Below, piece by piece: positions 33,301-46,179 of a DNA stretch of 64,000 nt (positions are counted from its first letter, which is position 1; each line of letters opens with the position of its first letter). Both the position numbers and the translations under genes were made by a program. The notes under the pieces were generated by a model. It ran no database searches. It had not been told where the DNA came from and was given only the letters and a program-made list of their open reading frames with translations. This stretch comes from Tetragonia tetragonoides (taxonomy: Eukaryota; Streptophyta; Magnoliopsida; Caryophyllales; Aizoaceae), in assembly GCA_038025085.1 (NCBI GenBank), contig CM076147.1, positions 26,575,001-26,639,000 of the forward strand, given 5' to 3'.

Positions 33301-34238
33301 TTTTTTTTATTTTATATTTTTCTTTAGCGACCACATTGATAGTGATTAGGAGGGATGAGTTTCAGGTACAATGCCCTTTGAAACTGACCTCCTTTCTGAA
33401 AAACATGATTGTGGAAAATAATTGTATGTTCAATTTCACTTGTATTTTGATTATTGTGAAGTCACTTCTATGCAGGGAAGAGTACTAAATGTTACTCCGT
33501 ATGTGATAGAAATGAGCTAAGCATCTAGGTGTCTTAAAATACGTCATGTAAAGATAAACACAACCCTCAAAAAGTTTGTTACTTGATAATGATCATTTAT
33601 TGAGTTCTGAAATCTCTACTAGTAAGTAAGAGAAATCACAGTCAAATCTCAGTGGTACTTGTGATTGCTAAGAAGAAAATTGAAGGCGTCTTCCAGAGAT
33701 TGGTTTACTGATTCATGGTACATCCATCTGGCTAGAATTGAGTTTGCTTGACTAGTTTTCTTGCGTTCTTTATATTTTTTCTTTTGGTGGGTGGCATTCA
33801 ATTTAGAGGTCTTCTGGTCAAGCAAAGCAAGAGAAGACCTAACCCATAGTTGGTTGTTTAGCAAGAATTTCGAATTGAATTAACTGAATATTTGAAAGTA
33901 ACTGACCAAAAATTACTTTACACTTTCTCTTACTATGATTTTGTTGCAACTGAAATTACATTGTAAATTAGTCAATACTAACCCAGAGACTCTGACAGGT
34001 TGCTGCAAACCATGATGCTCGCGAGGAGATAGCTACAAGCAACAGAGCAAGGGGGGTACAGAGCAGTTCAGAAAGGGATGAATCTTCTATAAAGGATTTA
34101 GCTCCTGTCCAAACCTCAATACCTTTCTACCACCCATGCCGGTACTTTGATTTTGCCAAACAAGCTTTTCTCAAGTGTTTAGGTTTGGATTCCACATCAC
34201 GGAAGTCTCCTGCTAGAGATCAAGGACATGAAGACTGA
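30398..34238 (+). CDS. small plant membrane protein, two exons, unknown function
   Basis: Exon 1 (30398-30604, 69 codons) ends at a GT donor after CHRRTQ; exon 2 (33999-34238) begins after TCTGACAG and ends in TGA. They join in phase 0 to 148 residues. Residues 1-15 are acidic, residues 16-43 form one strong hydrophobic helix (IPWLIWIQILVMFLLTLTIL and beyond), then comes a Ser/Pro/His linker. The C-terminal part is polar with a conserved-looking block FYHPCRYFDFAKQAFLKCLG. No signal peptide is separate from the helix, so a membrane-anchored protein is inferred. I do not know its function. The upstream 200 bp is CT-rich, as in many plant 5' UTRs. The 3.4-kb intron carries a Stowaway-like MITE. 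No frame damage is seen. Confidence 0.72.
32653..32940. mobile_element. Stowaway-like MITE (288 bp) in the intron
   Basis: Begins CTCCCTCCGGCCCATGGAAA and ends TTTCCATGGACCGGAGGGAT, near-perfect terminal inverted repeats, with TA on both sides. These are the hallmarks of Stowaway (mariner-related) MITEs. It lies in the intron of the small membrane protein gene. Confidence 0.9.
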
Positions 34239-35292
34239 CGTAGGTCAATCTTCCTCCTTCAATCCATGCATGTATGTTCCTAGTTCATGTGTTCATGGTG
34301 GGAAGCCTATAATCTGCAGGAACAACCACCATCACTATGGTGGAAAGCGCTCTTGTCTAATAGCAACTGAGCTGTACAGATTTTTAGAGAAGAATGATTA
34401 CATTTTGGTAGCGTAAAAACATATTTGTACACTGAAATTTGACAAACTGACACAACATATTAGGGGTGATTGCAATGAATCAACTGCATTTAGGCTCAGT
34501 TTGTTTTGGGGGGAGATGTTTTCCATGGAAGTTTAGATTGTAGAACATCCTGTAAAAAGACCTTATTGTTGTCGAACACTTCCCCCTCAGCCAAACTAAG
34601 CAGCACTATTTTTTGATGCACATCTCTTTATCTTAACGAAGAATTGGCACAGGTCGAGCAATCTCCCTGCGGTGACAGAAACTGAGTGAACTATGGAACT
34701 GTATTAAGTATTAACGTCAGCTTTCATGTATGTTTGTAGACTAATTGCTGCTGCTTTTAAAGTTTTTGTCAAAAGTTTTGCTTTGATACGTTCTGTTTTC
34801 AGACCGGTTGTACAGTTTTGGAGTCATCTTAGTCCGAAGTTCCGATTGTTATTAGTTACTGTTTTAGTTATCACTGTATAAAACCAGTGAGATATCTTGG
34901 ATAGGCGAACCCCGTGGATGTTAGCTAGTTTAGCTCGTAAGCACATAGACTAACCAATAAACCAATTAGCCATTTAATTTCCAAAGAGATGGTTTCACGA
35001 TTTTTTTGAAAGCTAATATTTCACCCCTCTTCAAGGCAAGTAAGCAACCTTGCGCTCGTTGTTCAATTAGTCTGATATGTTCGCGGTTGTACACGAGAGT
35101 CTAACTATGATATAGCGGGGGTATCTCGGTCGTCGTTCATTTGCAACCTCTTTTTGATGAGCAAAAAATGAAATCTTGTTGCTTGTATTCGATTTGCAGT
35201 TCCATAACGTTGGTCTTTTCTAATTTTGAGGGGAAGTAGCGTTGGTAGCGTTGGTAGCGTTGGTCTTATGTTATTGTAATATCAAATTTAAG
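34239..35292. other. 3' UTR and intergenic region
   Basis: 3' flank of the small membrane protein gene. No further gene is supported. Confidence 0.5.
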
Positions 35293-35307
35293 ATTGCTAC
35301 CACTTAA

Positions 35308-35324
35308 AGAGGCCCTAAAAAGCC

Positions 35325-35396
<72 letters not shown>

Positions 35397-36001
35397 CAAG
35401 AAACCCTAGCCCCTTTCTTTTTGACTCATTTTAGGGCTATCACCGGTATTTTGCCGGTGGTTAGCCCTTTCGTGGTTGTTTCCTTGCTTTCGATCTAGTT
35501 TTTTAGTTTGTTTTTCTTTATGGTTCCTAATAAACTCTTATTTGATGAGAGATTGTGAAATTCTTCGGGTTCGTCGGAGGGTCATCAAGTTTCTGTTTTT
35601 AGGTTCGGTTTGAGGAATTAAGAAGACAAGTTCAATCCACTATGGCAAGGGGATTTGTTCTTCCAAATAGTTGCAGCATATTTCGTGCTTACCTTCGATC
35701 GTAAGGAAAAGGCGGTGACCCTCGTTTACTGTATAACAATTTTTTGCTATATCAGAGCATTGTCAATCATCGACGAAGCTGATTAAGACACCGATGATAT
35801 TTGGATTGGTAGTCACTTATCAACGGAGTTGATCAAGACACCGATTTCAAGCAGTGATGCGGGTAGTCATATTCATCGTGTTATGTTAGATTTATACTTG
35901 GTTATGTTAGATTTATATTTGTTTAGAGCTATTCATCGTTGTAGATGGCAGATGGCTTTTTACGAATGAATGAATTATATTCCCTTAAAAAATAAAATAA
36001 A
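35308..36001 (+). mobile_element. short LINE-like retroposon (694 bp) with 15-bp target duplication
   Basis: ATTGCTACCACTTAA stands at 35293-35307 and 36002-36016. The insert starts with a leader-like part (AGAGGCCC, a (CT)n tract at 35330-35396, AAACCCTAGCCCC) and ends like a LINE 3' UTR (GAATGAATGAATTATATTCCC followed by an A-rich tail). It has no open frame of note. It looks like a non-coding element that keeps LINE-type ends and is mobilised in trans. Confidence 0.75.
35330..35396. repeat. (CT)n microsatellite
   Basis: About 33 CT units within the leader of the retroposon. Confidence 0.95.
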
Positions 36002-36135
36002 ATTGCTACCACTTAATTTTGATCTGAATGGAAAGAAAAGAATGGTTAAAACTTTGGTTAGATATTGCGTAAACCCACCCATAAAATGGAGAAAAGATTA
36101 CTGATAGATCATCTTCTTCATTTCCTTCCAAGTAA

Positions 36136-36489
36136 GGGCATGTTCTTTTGCCCAATTTTCACCAATTTTTCCCAGTTTTTACCAGTTACCAGTTATTAAA
36201 TACAGTTTTTCCCACTTTGACCCAATTTTGCTCAGTTTATCCCAGTTTTGCTCAATTTATCCTAGTTTTGCCCAATTTTTTCCAATTCCATTTTTCCGTA
36301 ATAAATATTTTTTTTAATATTTTGACAAATTGAACATGATAGTTAAAAATGCAACAAGTTATATCGAAAAATAAAAAATAAATGTATTTGACTTTGTATA
36401 AAAAAAAATAAAATAATATTAATAATAAAATTTATATTTTTATATTTATTTTTGAAGGGAACTCCATTAAAATTTACATTTTTAAAACC

Positions 36490-36581
<92 letters not shown>

Positions 36582-36772
36582 TTCCCAGTTCTCCCCAGTT
36601 TCTCCCAGTTTTGCCTAATTTCTTCTAGTTTGACCCACTTCCAGTTTGGCCCAATTTTTCCCAGTTTCTACCAGTTACCAGTTAGATATCCCAACTTTCA
36701 TCAGTTTTGCCCAATTTCTCCTAATTTTTATCAGTTACCAGTCACCAGTTCCCAATCGAAAAGATCGAGCCC
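36136..36772. mobile_element. Tourist/Harbinger-like element (637 bp)
   Basis: Ends GGGCATGTTCTTTTG and GAAAAGATCGAGCCC form imperfect terminal inverted repeats, and TAA flanks both sides (36133-36135 and 36773-36775) as for PIF/Harbinger. The inside is made of CCCAGTTTT/GCCCAATTT-type repeats and a (TAA)n tract (36491-36581). Confidence 0.7.
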
Positions 36773-36841
36773 TAAGGATATAGAAACATCATTTGGTGGT
36801 TGGTAAGTCCTAGTAAGTATACAACACCATAATGCAAAAAC

Positions 36842-37292
36842 GGGATGACAATATAATACTATATAGTGCAAACAAAACAAAAACAAATAAATCGATCCAA
36901 TCCGATTTAAAATAATCCAATTCTGGCTCCGATAAATATGGACTCTTAATATCATCCAATCCGATCATAATCCAAGTTCGATTAATATTGCCTACTCATC
37001 AGTCAATAGATAAAATTTAGAAAAAGTAAGAAAATTAATTTCACATTAGAAGAAAACCAAACAAATATACTATTAAAATAATCATCAAAATCTTCTTTTT
37101 ATCAGCCTAAATGATCTTAATTGTAAATAAAAATAACATTGGGATCGAATCTGATGGATATGACCCAAGTAGATGAAAAAGTCCGACTCCAAATCCAAAT
37201 ATTTAAAATCCGAATCTGATTAGTGGTGCATCAGATTTTCGAATTCAAATCCCGAAAAATACGATCTGAATCCGATCCATTGTCATTCCTAC
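36842..37292. mobile_element. possible hAT-like foldback remnant
   Basis: GGGATGACAATATAATA at the left and GATCCATTGTCATTCCTA at the right are imperfect inverted partners. Repeated AATCCGATCCAAT-type words occur between them in both orientations. No clear target duplication. Confidence 0.4.
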
Positions 37293-37648
37293 GGATAACT
37301 TATCAAATAATGGTGACCTTCTTACACTTCAGTCAATAATAAAAACTCACATTGGGCACCCACACAAAAATAAATAATTACTCCTAGTGTCATGATCGAG
37401 TAAATTAAATTCTAAGATTTTCTTAAAGTGTCATGAATAATTCTAGGTAAATGTTTCCTGGATGACAAATTGATAATCAGACAGTAGAACGATCAAATTG
37501 ATAATTCTAGGAACAAGTGCATTTCCTCTTATTTGTTCTTTTTATCATTTATGCCATTTACAAGACGTGTTCACGATATTGAAGAATTGTAGATTGAATT
37601 AAGCAGTCATTTGAAACATTCACCTTAAATCAACGTACCATTTATATA

Positions 37649-37823
37649 TAGTAAAACCTTTATAAATTAATATTGTCAGGATCATGAAATTTTTTTAATT
37701 TAGAGAGATTATTAATTTATCGAGTAATATTTTAGCAAACTATCTCAATTTCGGGACTGGACAAAAGTATTATTTTAGAAAAGTTATTAATTTATCGAGT
37801 ATTAATTTAAAGAGCTTTTACTG
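37649..37823. mobile_element. Emigrant-like MITE (175 bp)
   Basis: TAGTAAAACCTTTATAAATT at the left and its partner AATTTAAAGAGCTTTTACTG at the right match the known ends of Emigrant-type mariner-like MITEs, with TA flanks. Confidence 0.75.
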
Positions 37824-37948
37824 TATATGATGCTGATGATATGACAACCTAACATCCAATACATAGAACATGGATTCTCTCTTCTCTTCAATAAGAAATT
37901 TGAAAAAGAACATGAATAATCCTCTCCAATTACATTCTATGCCTGGCC

Positions 37949-38170
37949 CTGGAAGGGATAGTGGAGTTGATCATTGGGCTGAAATTTCATGAAACAAAGG
38001 TTATGGGTTCAATTCCCACTAAGCCTCTTTGTTGAGCCTGTCTACAAGATTTATCTTGTTGGTTTGCCTGGTGTGTGTGTGTTTTGCAGGCTATTGCATA
38101 CACTCGAGATTTATCCGGTGCACACTCCAAGAGTAGTGGTTGAGGATCCCTCGCATCAAAAAAGAAAAAA
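37949..38170 (+). mobile_element. SINE (222 bp) with 20-bp target duplication
   Basis: Contains a box B-like GGGTTCAATTCCCACTA in its head and an A-rich tail (38158-38170). The flanks ATTACATTCTATGCCTGGCC (37929-37948) and ATTACATTCTGTGCCTTGCC (38171-38190) match at 18 of 20 positions, the divergence showing some age. Confidence 0.8.
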
Positions 38171-38278
38171 ATTACATTCTGTGCCTTGCCTAAATATAAG
38201 GGGTTAGATTACGTTATTCATACTATTTACATGTTCATGTGATTAAAAATGAATTAAAATATAATTGAAAATCAAGCA

Positions 38279-39214
38279 TGTTGGGTTCTTGGTTTTGATG
38301 ATAACAAACAAAGTGTCCTTATCTATGTGTGAACTAATTATGATGGCAGGTTGACTTAAGGATACAAGAAGATACAATGCTCAAAGCAAGATTGCTCATG
38401 ACGATAGTAGTTAAGTGCATTTGTCATTAGTCTTTATGTACTATGCTTGACTAGTTAGCAAGAGTCTAAATTGATCATGACAAGGGAACAAGGTTGTAGG
38501 ACTGAGTGCATGCGTCTATGAGTACAGGGGAGCATTCTTGTGAATCCTGTTCTCTATGACAAGCACTGCAGCTTGAAGGAACCAAAGGGGAACAACGAGT
38601 TGGACCCTATTCCTTCTAAGTTGTGTATCTAGACGAGTTTGCATAATATCGTATTTATTATTTCTACGAATATTTCGTGTATTATCTTTTTAGATATTCC
38701 CACAAATATTCTTCTGAAAAAATATATTTTATTTTGGAAAAATGAATATTGCAAAATCGTGTTTTAAACAGAAAAAAGTATTTTATCTTGAAAAGATATT
38801 ATCTTGGAAAATGTATTTTACTTAATGGCCAAGTTTATTGTTTAAGGTAAGTGAATTATCGTTTGGAATATTTCTAATTATCTTTTAGAGAGTATATTCT
38901 GATAAATCACTTGCTAGCTGGCCAAGATTTTCTGTTAAGGTATTTCGACGTTTTTATAGTATAAGACGAGTTAAGGAAAGATCTTTGATCTTTACTTAAA
39001 CTCTATCCTATCTTTTGAAAGATCTTATCTTTTATATTCTGAAGAGATTTAACCTAATTGGATTGAGTTTTTAGGCCTGCCTATATAAGGCGACTGATAG
39101 GCTCAGTTGTTGGGTTAAGCTTTGCGTGCATTATTGAGATCAGAATCATTTGTGCAAAGCATTCATTCGTCCAAACCAGATACATCCAGTACATACAAGA
39201 ACAACCTTGAACCC
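38279..39214 (+). repeat. 5' LTR part of a SIRE-type Copia element, cut by the Gypsy insertion
   Basis: Starts TGTTGGGTTCTTGGTTTTGA, the characteristic start of SIRE/Maximus LTRs, and runs 936 bp to the Gypsy element at 39215. A TATA box (TATATAAG, 39083-39090) is present near its 3' end. The rest of this LTR and the start of gag are missing on the far side of the Gypsy element. Confidence 0.75.
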
Positions 39215-42200
39215 TGTGATACCCCAATATTTTCTATAATTATATTATCGATTTATAATTCATTTATAATTAGTTTCGGAGATTTAATTCATATATTTAT
39301 TTAACGATTCGATTTACTCAAATTAAGCCATAATAATATTAATTATTATTATGGGAATTTCGGGATTTGTAATTATCAAATTGAGGGATTTAGTTAAAAT
39401 GTTTTTGTATATGAATAAGGCTTATTCATATTGTTTTAATTGGTTTTAATTAGCATTTAATTAGTTTTAATTATTTTTAATTAGCAATTAAATCAGAAAA
39501 TAATACTAATTCTAGTAGGGTTTGACTTTCCTTGACTGAGCACCTATATAAGCTAAGAGATGGGTCAGTTGATCAGTTTACAAAACTAAGCCAAAAGCCC
39601 CAATTCTCTACTCTCTCTCTCTCACGCTATTCTCTCTTTATCTCTTTTCTCTCTCTCTCCACCGCACACCTCTCTCTCTCTCCCTCTGCTGTCGCCGGTC
39701 ACCAGGCCAGCACCGCCTCCTCTTCCTCCCGCCGGTGAGCCTCCCTTCCCCCTCTCTTTCTTTCTCTCTCTCTTTTCCTTTCTCTCTCCCCGTACTCTGT
39801 TTTCCCTCTCCCTTGTTTTCGTCGAGGTGCGACTATCGCTCCACCGCCGCGCCTGGGTTGTCGCCGGCGAGTGGCCGACGCGACGGGACCCTGCCCGTCG
39901 CTCCTCCCCCTCTCTGTCGCTCTCTCTCTCGCGCGCGATCTCTCTCACTCTCTCTCTCCTCCGTCGCCGGTGCTCCGGCGAGCCACCACCGACAATGGTG
40001 GTCGGTGGGTGGTGGTCTTGGTAATGGGCTAGGTCGTGGGTCCCCATGCTTGGTGTATCACGGCCTAGACTCGAAAAACCGATTAGGGTTTCGTTTAATA
40101 TTTTCGTTTTAATTAATTTCGTATTTTCAGTATTTTTCAATAATTGTTTTTATTCTTCTGTACTCGTTCGGAGTCCGAATCCGGATTTTCAAAAGCTTAG
40201 ATTGGTTGGAATAAATCAAGAAATTTAATAAAAATATTAGTTTACAGTTTCAGAACTGTTTGTATTTTCGTATTTATTAATTATGTCTCGGTAATTATTT
40301 TAATTAGGACCAAACGGACAAGCATGATCGGGTTGTGATTAGCCAAGTTACCTACTGCTTAATGAGCGTTTGTTAGGTAAGAGATTGTGTCTACCTCTTT
40401 CCAAAGCCCCATCAAAACTATTTTGATGTATTATGTGCTAATTGATTATTATTATGAATTTAATATGCGAAGCATGATTAAATTATATCGTCGTTAATTA
40501 TGAGAATTTGAAATATATTCTTCATTGTAAATATGATTTATATTGAGTATGATAAGTTTATAAAGTTTCGTTAATTAATTAGTTCATATGCTAATTAATG
40601 TTTAATTATGGCGATGCTGAATTTCTAATATTATTATGACGTAATAATATGTGCTATTTGGAATGGGATATTATTGAGTGCTAATTGTGGGGCCTGATTC
40701 TCGGGTTTTTCCTGGATTAGGACCCGGGAACCGTCGCGCTACGTGCCAGAGGCACGTCCCACGGAAATCGGCCGGTTGAAGAGGCCAATTGTCAAGGAAT
40801 CATCTTAAGGTTCTAAGTCGCCACCTTGTTATGGCCCGAACAAGGACGGGTTTTTACAAAAGAAGAGTCGCCACCTTATCATGACGCAAACAAGGAAGGG
40901 TTTTTACAAAAGAAAGGGTTTTATAAACGATTTTAAAGAAAACCATTTAAGAAACTCAAAAGTTGACTCCATTGCGATAAGGCACGAAAATTCTTTGACT
41001 GGCCTGCGAATCAGAGATCTTGGTTTGGGGTCTAAGTTAGAAGGTGCGGACGTCCTCGGACCCGTCTCCTCCTCCGTACTGAGTACGGGCTCTTTACTAA
41101 TATGTTGTGTCCCATATGAATGCTTGAGGTTTGTTACATTATGCCTAGAAAAAGTAAAAGAACATATAAATATTCACATTGTCACACAACATGCTCACAC
41201 AATAAGAAAAAAAGAGTTTATTTATAAACAATATGTTCATTTATATACCGGCGGGTTTGGATATTGCAAAATACTGCACTACGTACCATTCATTGTAGGT
41301 CTTGAATCTACTCCTGGATCAAAACCCTTACGTAGTTCTAACCGGGGGATCCGGTCAGTAAGACTCCTTGGGTGCCACTAAGGTGGGTATGGATGTTCTT
41401 TCCCGTAAAGAGGGATATGATTGAGAAACTTATAGGATGACTCGCGACTTAGAGTCGATTTGATCTGAGGAACCCCCTACTCTCCTCGAAGAAGTAAGGA
41501 AAAGCTCAAATGGGATGATTAGCCCGCTCCTTCGAGGCGTTCAACCCAACAATATTTGGTAATATACGGGGATCAACCCAATTCTTAGCTTTGAGTATAT
41601 GGATTAGACTTCTCAAAAATATCCGTTCTTTAATGGGGAATAACATTCATTGGGGGTGGATAAATGGATGATTTTTGTAGGGTATGGATATGTGTTGGTG
41701 GATAATGGCTTAAAAGGAGTCTTTCTGATAGTATCCCCCGGGGTGGCCCGAAGCCAAATAAGAGGGGACGATCAATAAATTAGCTTCTATTCGATCATAG
41801 GTATTCCACTGGGGAAAATGGTTGTAACTGGGAAAATGTGGATTCCACTGGGGAATGTGATTTTGTATGAAGGTGGTTTTATGGAATGGTAGGTGGAACA
41901 CCCATGATCGCCTATAAGCAAATTTCTGATTCTAACCTCGAATTTGGCCCTGTGTCGGGTTGGTACATAAATGAACATACCGTTTTACAAAACAACAATT
42001 ATATATATACATTCAACCACACATGTTGAGCAGACAATTTTATTTTTTAGTATTAGCCAAGTTGAGTTATTATTTGAAAGAAATGCAAATGCAAATGCGA
42101 ATAATTACTACACATGTTAACAATGGCTCTAAGTAACAAATTGCAAGAGTCCAAATTAATTACACAATACAACACAAATGAAAATACTAAGAATTCTAAA

Positions 42201-45200
42201 TAAGAAAAATGTCTCGGTCTTCCTTGACGTCGGGCCTCCGGGGCTCGGTCTCGATCTTCGGCTCCAACGGTGGGAAAACCAATGGCGAATCATTACTTAG
42301 CTAATTAGTTTTATTCCTAAAAACTGATATTTACATGACACAATTGATAAATGGACAAGGGAATGATCCAAACGAATCAATATATTAACCAAATTATTTT
42401 TAAAACTAATTAGACACTTTGGGGAGCTAGACTGGAGAAGCTCACATTTTTATCTTTTTATTTGATAAATTAACGAAAATCCTCAATTGAGGTAAAGAAA
42501 ACTTTTTTTGCACAAGTCTGGATGAAACTTCAATAAATCATAATTATGTCTTAAAGTAAGCAAATGGATTGATTCCAAAGCCTAACTTGTTTCATTTTTA
42601 GTCCTCTTTCTAATGTAAAAATATCAAGTCAAGTAAATGACAAAAGAGAAAGTTATTTACGAATTACAACCTACTGGAAGCGGTTTCTAGACTTGTGGCT
42701 TTTGATTTTTTATGAAGTGATGACAAGTTATCTAAGTCTAAGTTTTACACGGATCAAACTAGAACTAGTGGTTAGTATGTACATAAAATGGTGTGAATTT
42801 ATCACATGTTTATGTTATTAAACGAAATTAAACAAAAGTACTGTACACATCCTCTTGTCTTTTTGTTTGAAGGTTTATTGTTTATAATGACAGTTTTGAA
42901 TCCGGTTTTCAATTAATCATTAAAACTAGGATACAAGTCCGAATCGAATAATTTCAAAGCCTATAATGGTCCAAATGGAGTCTAGTTTCTATTCCACTTG
43001 GCCGTTTCCAATTATAGTTCATGATCAGATAAAGATTAACTGATCTTCAAAAGGGGCCAAATCTGGTCCAGTTTCGGTAATGGATTTATTTGATTTTTTA
43101 TTATCAACAAAAGTTCTTTATTTTTGTAGGTATTTTAATATATATATATTGAGGAATGTACAGTAAAAATATAAAAATAAAATAATTATCCTAAGGAGGG
43201 TTATTAAACCTTTTATTCTATGTCATGAAAACGGATCTAAATCCTTTTTGTCCAGCAACAGTTCGACATTAAAAAAATCACCAAAAAGCCGATGCTTAAC
43301 CAAAATGGGTAAGACTGGTGGAATTAGAAAGCTTATTATGTCTACATTTTATCCAGAAAGGAGTTAAGTCCAATTATTCACGGTTTATTAGTTATTTATA
43401 GATCTAGACTCTACTGTCAGCTTTAGACCAGTTAACTTAGATTGATTGCGATTGATGATCCAAACCGTGAGGTCTGGGTGTTCTTTACATGGGTGGATAG
43501 ATAACAGGCCAAGGTTTTTGTAGCCACTAATTTTGTCACGATCCGACCGTTAGACCTTCTAGAGCAACCCGAGCAAGTTAAATCATAAAACTGTCAACAA
43601 ATTCCGAGATCTAAAATCTACAACCTAATGCCATTGTTAACTTATTTATATACATGAACCACTTTTATTCCATTTTTACATGATAAGTATGGGAATAAGA
43701 TTAGAACAAACATAGCAATCACAATAATCACTCAACTCATCCTCACCGTAAAAATGGTCAATAAGTGGTATACCCACTAAGCCCTCCATGAGTGGCTAAT
43801 CCTAGCTAGTGATCGTGTGAAAAATGAGGGGTCACATAACCGATCTCATATCACATCGACATTTAAAAAAAGAATGAGATGAGATTAGAAAGCCAAGCTT
43901 ACATTTTCTTACAATTTAGCTTTGTTTCTTCAATACTTGAACTTGAATACCCACAAGTGTGGGGTTAATCACAAATGTCTTCTACTTGTGATTAACACTA
44001 AAAAAAATGAAGTTCTATACTAGAGAAGGAGTAAGTTTAAAACTAAAGAGAGAAAGAGAGATCAAAGGCCCCCAAAAATAGCTTTTTAGGGTATATTTAT
44101 AAGGGGGGAAGGATGGGGGAGAATTAGGGTTAGGAAAAATGGAGGGTGAGATGTGGTGTGAGGTGGATGGTGAGATGGGGGTTGAGAGAATGTGGATAGG
44201 AGGGTGACAAATGTCACATTTGTGGTGATGGAAGAAGATGGGAGGAATCTTGTGAGGTGGAAGTGAGTAAGAAAGAGAAAAGATGAGATAAGGTGGGAGG
44301 AGAAAATAGAAAAGGGAAAAACAAAAATAAAATAAAAATAATAAAAAAGAAATAAAAAAACGTTGGGGGGGGAAGAATTTTGTTTTTCTTTTTTTTTTCC
44401 TTCCCCTTTTTTCGGTTGTGAGGGGGGTATTTTTTTTTATTTTTATTTAATTTTTTGGGTGGGGGGTTAATTTATGGAAAATGGGAGGGTATTTTGGTAT
44501 TTGTACTTGATACCATCATTTCCTTTTGTCTTTAGCTATTGGATGGGAACATGGGAATATTGTGATGTCATGCATGAAGATGATGTCATGGAATGATGTC
44601 ATGCATGACATCATAATTCCAATCCTTATTTATTTTTGTATTTTCTCTTTTATATTCTTTTTTGGATTTTTGATTTATTTTCTCTTTTGGGCTTTGGGCT
44701 TTGCTTTGCTGATGGATTGGGTCAACTTATGGACCCCAAATGCCCTTTTAACCTTAATGACTTATTTAATTAAGGTAATTACAGTTAATGCTAATATTAA
44801 CTGTAATAATTATTAAAAGAAAATACAAGTCAAAATTCGGCGTCTACACTAATGAGCACCTACTATTATATTGAATGGTTTATTTGTGAAAGTGTAATTT
44901 TTGGATATCATGATTTACTGCCGAAGTGCTACCGAAATTTCGTTAGACATATATGAAGCATGACTATTGTTAATATGCCCTTATGTCGTAATCGTCGTCA
45001 TTATTATTCATTATCGTGAGCATGAAATGAAGTAGTATGTCGTGGTCTCGTTGTACCACTAGTTCAATCAATGCAAGTATGTGAATTGAATTAAATGAGA
45101 ATGAGACTCCTAATGGATCCCTAGGAGTAGCCGAGCTATCGAGACTTATCTAATTGATGTAGTCTAGGGATGCGTGATTCCCAAGTTACTTTTATGGACA

Positions 45201-45988
45201 CCTCGTAGTGTGTTCGGGACGGATCATTCCCCATTGTTTAATTCTCTACATATCGATTATTATGTTAGAGGTAGTGTGAGTATACACTAGCGTAAGTCCA
45301 TGGCATGTCTATATCTATCTATGAACAGTATGGGTAATCGTTGTTCTATTCGCTCTCTTATCTCTCTAATCAAGATGGTTTATCTATTAGTGTTCGAATG
45401 ATCACTAAAGCAAGAATTGCATGTAATTAAATATCGAGTATGCGTGTGCTTGATTGTATGACTACTTGTGCATGCAAATGAATTTCAATGATTCTTCTAA
45501 AACCCAGGTAAGGTTTGCGAAAGTGTTTTTACTGGGTATGGACGACGTTTATTCAGTTTATCTGATTTTTATTTTCTTTTGTTTCTTCTCTTTTTCTTTT
45601 GTACCTTATTTCCGTCACGGAAACCAAAGTGCAGGTGTAGCTGAGTGAGGACGGTTTGCTAGAAGGTTGAATGTGGGCTGTTTGTTTAGAACTATGGATT
45701 TATTGGTTACCTTGGATTATTTGGGATTTTGGTTTGTGCCCTTGAAGGCAAAGTTGTAATAAAACTATAATGGACTTAAGACCGCTAGATAGACAACTCT
45801 GATATTTATGTTTAATTTGTTTGGATGGTTCCTTTGATACCTAGTTTCCTTTTCTGTTTTGCATTTACTCCTTTGCGATAAATGTTGCAGTAGCATTCCC
45901 ATGGGTTCGTGACAGTTCGGTGGTGTCGAGTCATGTACAGCGACGTCGATAATTCCCTGGAAATCGTTGCGAATTCGGGGGTGTTACA
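39215..45988 (+). repeat. 5' LTR of the Gypsy element (with nested solo LTR)
   Basis: Begins TGTGATACCCCAATATTTTC and ends GGGGGTGTTACA. About 2.6 kb without the nested 4163-bp insert. TATA box TATATAAG at 39545-39552. A CT-rich stretch at about 39640-39830 is absent from the 3' LTR. Arg- and Ser-rich open frames here are artefacts of that stretch. Confidence 0.85.
40686..44848. mobile_element. 4.16-kb Ogre-like solo LTR nested in the Gypsy 5' LTR
   Basis: Comparing the two Gypsy LTRs shows an insert that starts TGTGGGGCCTGATTC, ends CGGCGTCTACA and is flanked by CTAAT (40681-40685 and 44849-44853). It contains GAGTCGCCACCTTA in two tandem units of about 50 bp (40816-40914), a motif typical of Ogre/Tat LTRs. 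No gag-pol domain is present. TG..CA ends, a 5-bp duplication and no interior favour a solo LTR left by recombination between LTRs. Open frames inside (for example 40881-41381) look like chance. Confidence 0.78.
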
Positions 45989-45990
45989 AA

Positions 45991-46004
45991 TGGTATCAGA
46001 GCCC
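45991..46004 (+). promoter_or_regulatory. Gypsy primer-binding site
   Basis: TGGTATCAGAGCCC begins 2 nt after the 5' LTR and complements initiator tRNA-Met. Confidence 0.9.
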
Positions 46005-46179
46005 TAGGTTTAAAAGGTTGCATAGGTTTAATAAATGTATTAATAAAGATTAGTTTCATTTTTGGGAAAATAAAATATAATTAAAGCCGTTGAGCGTAGT
46101 AGTCCTAGAAGATAGGAATTACTTGAAATCACCTTAATTGTGATTTAAATGTTCTTATTGTTTGATTGCCCTTTTGTAG

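Noticed and set aside
39622..40140. Arg/Glu-rich minus-strand frame and Ser-rich plus-strand frames in the Gypsy LTR
   Set aside because: Caused by the CT-rich leader of the LTR; frames differ between the two LTRs.
40881..41381. 166-codon frame in the Ogre-like LTR
   Set aside because: Lies wholly inside a solo LTR and has no recognisable domain.
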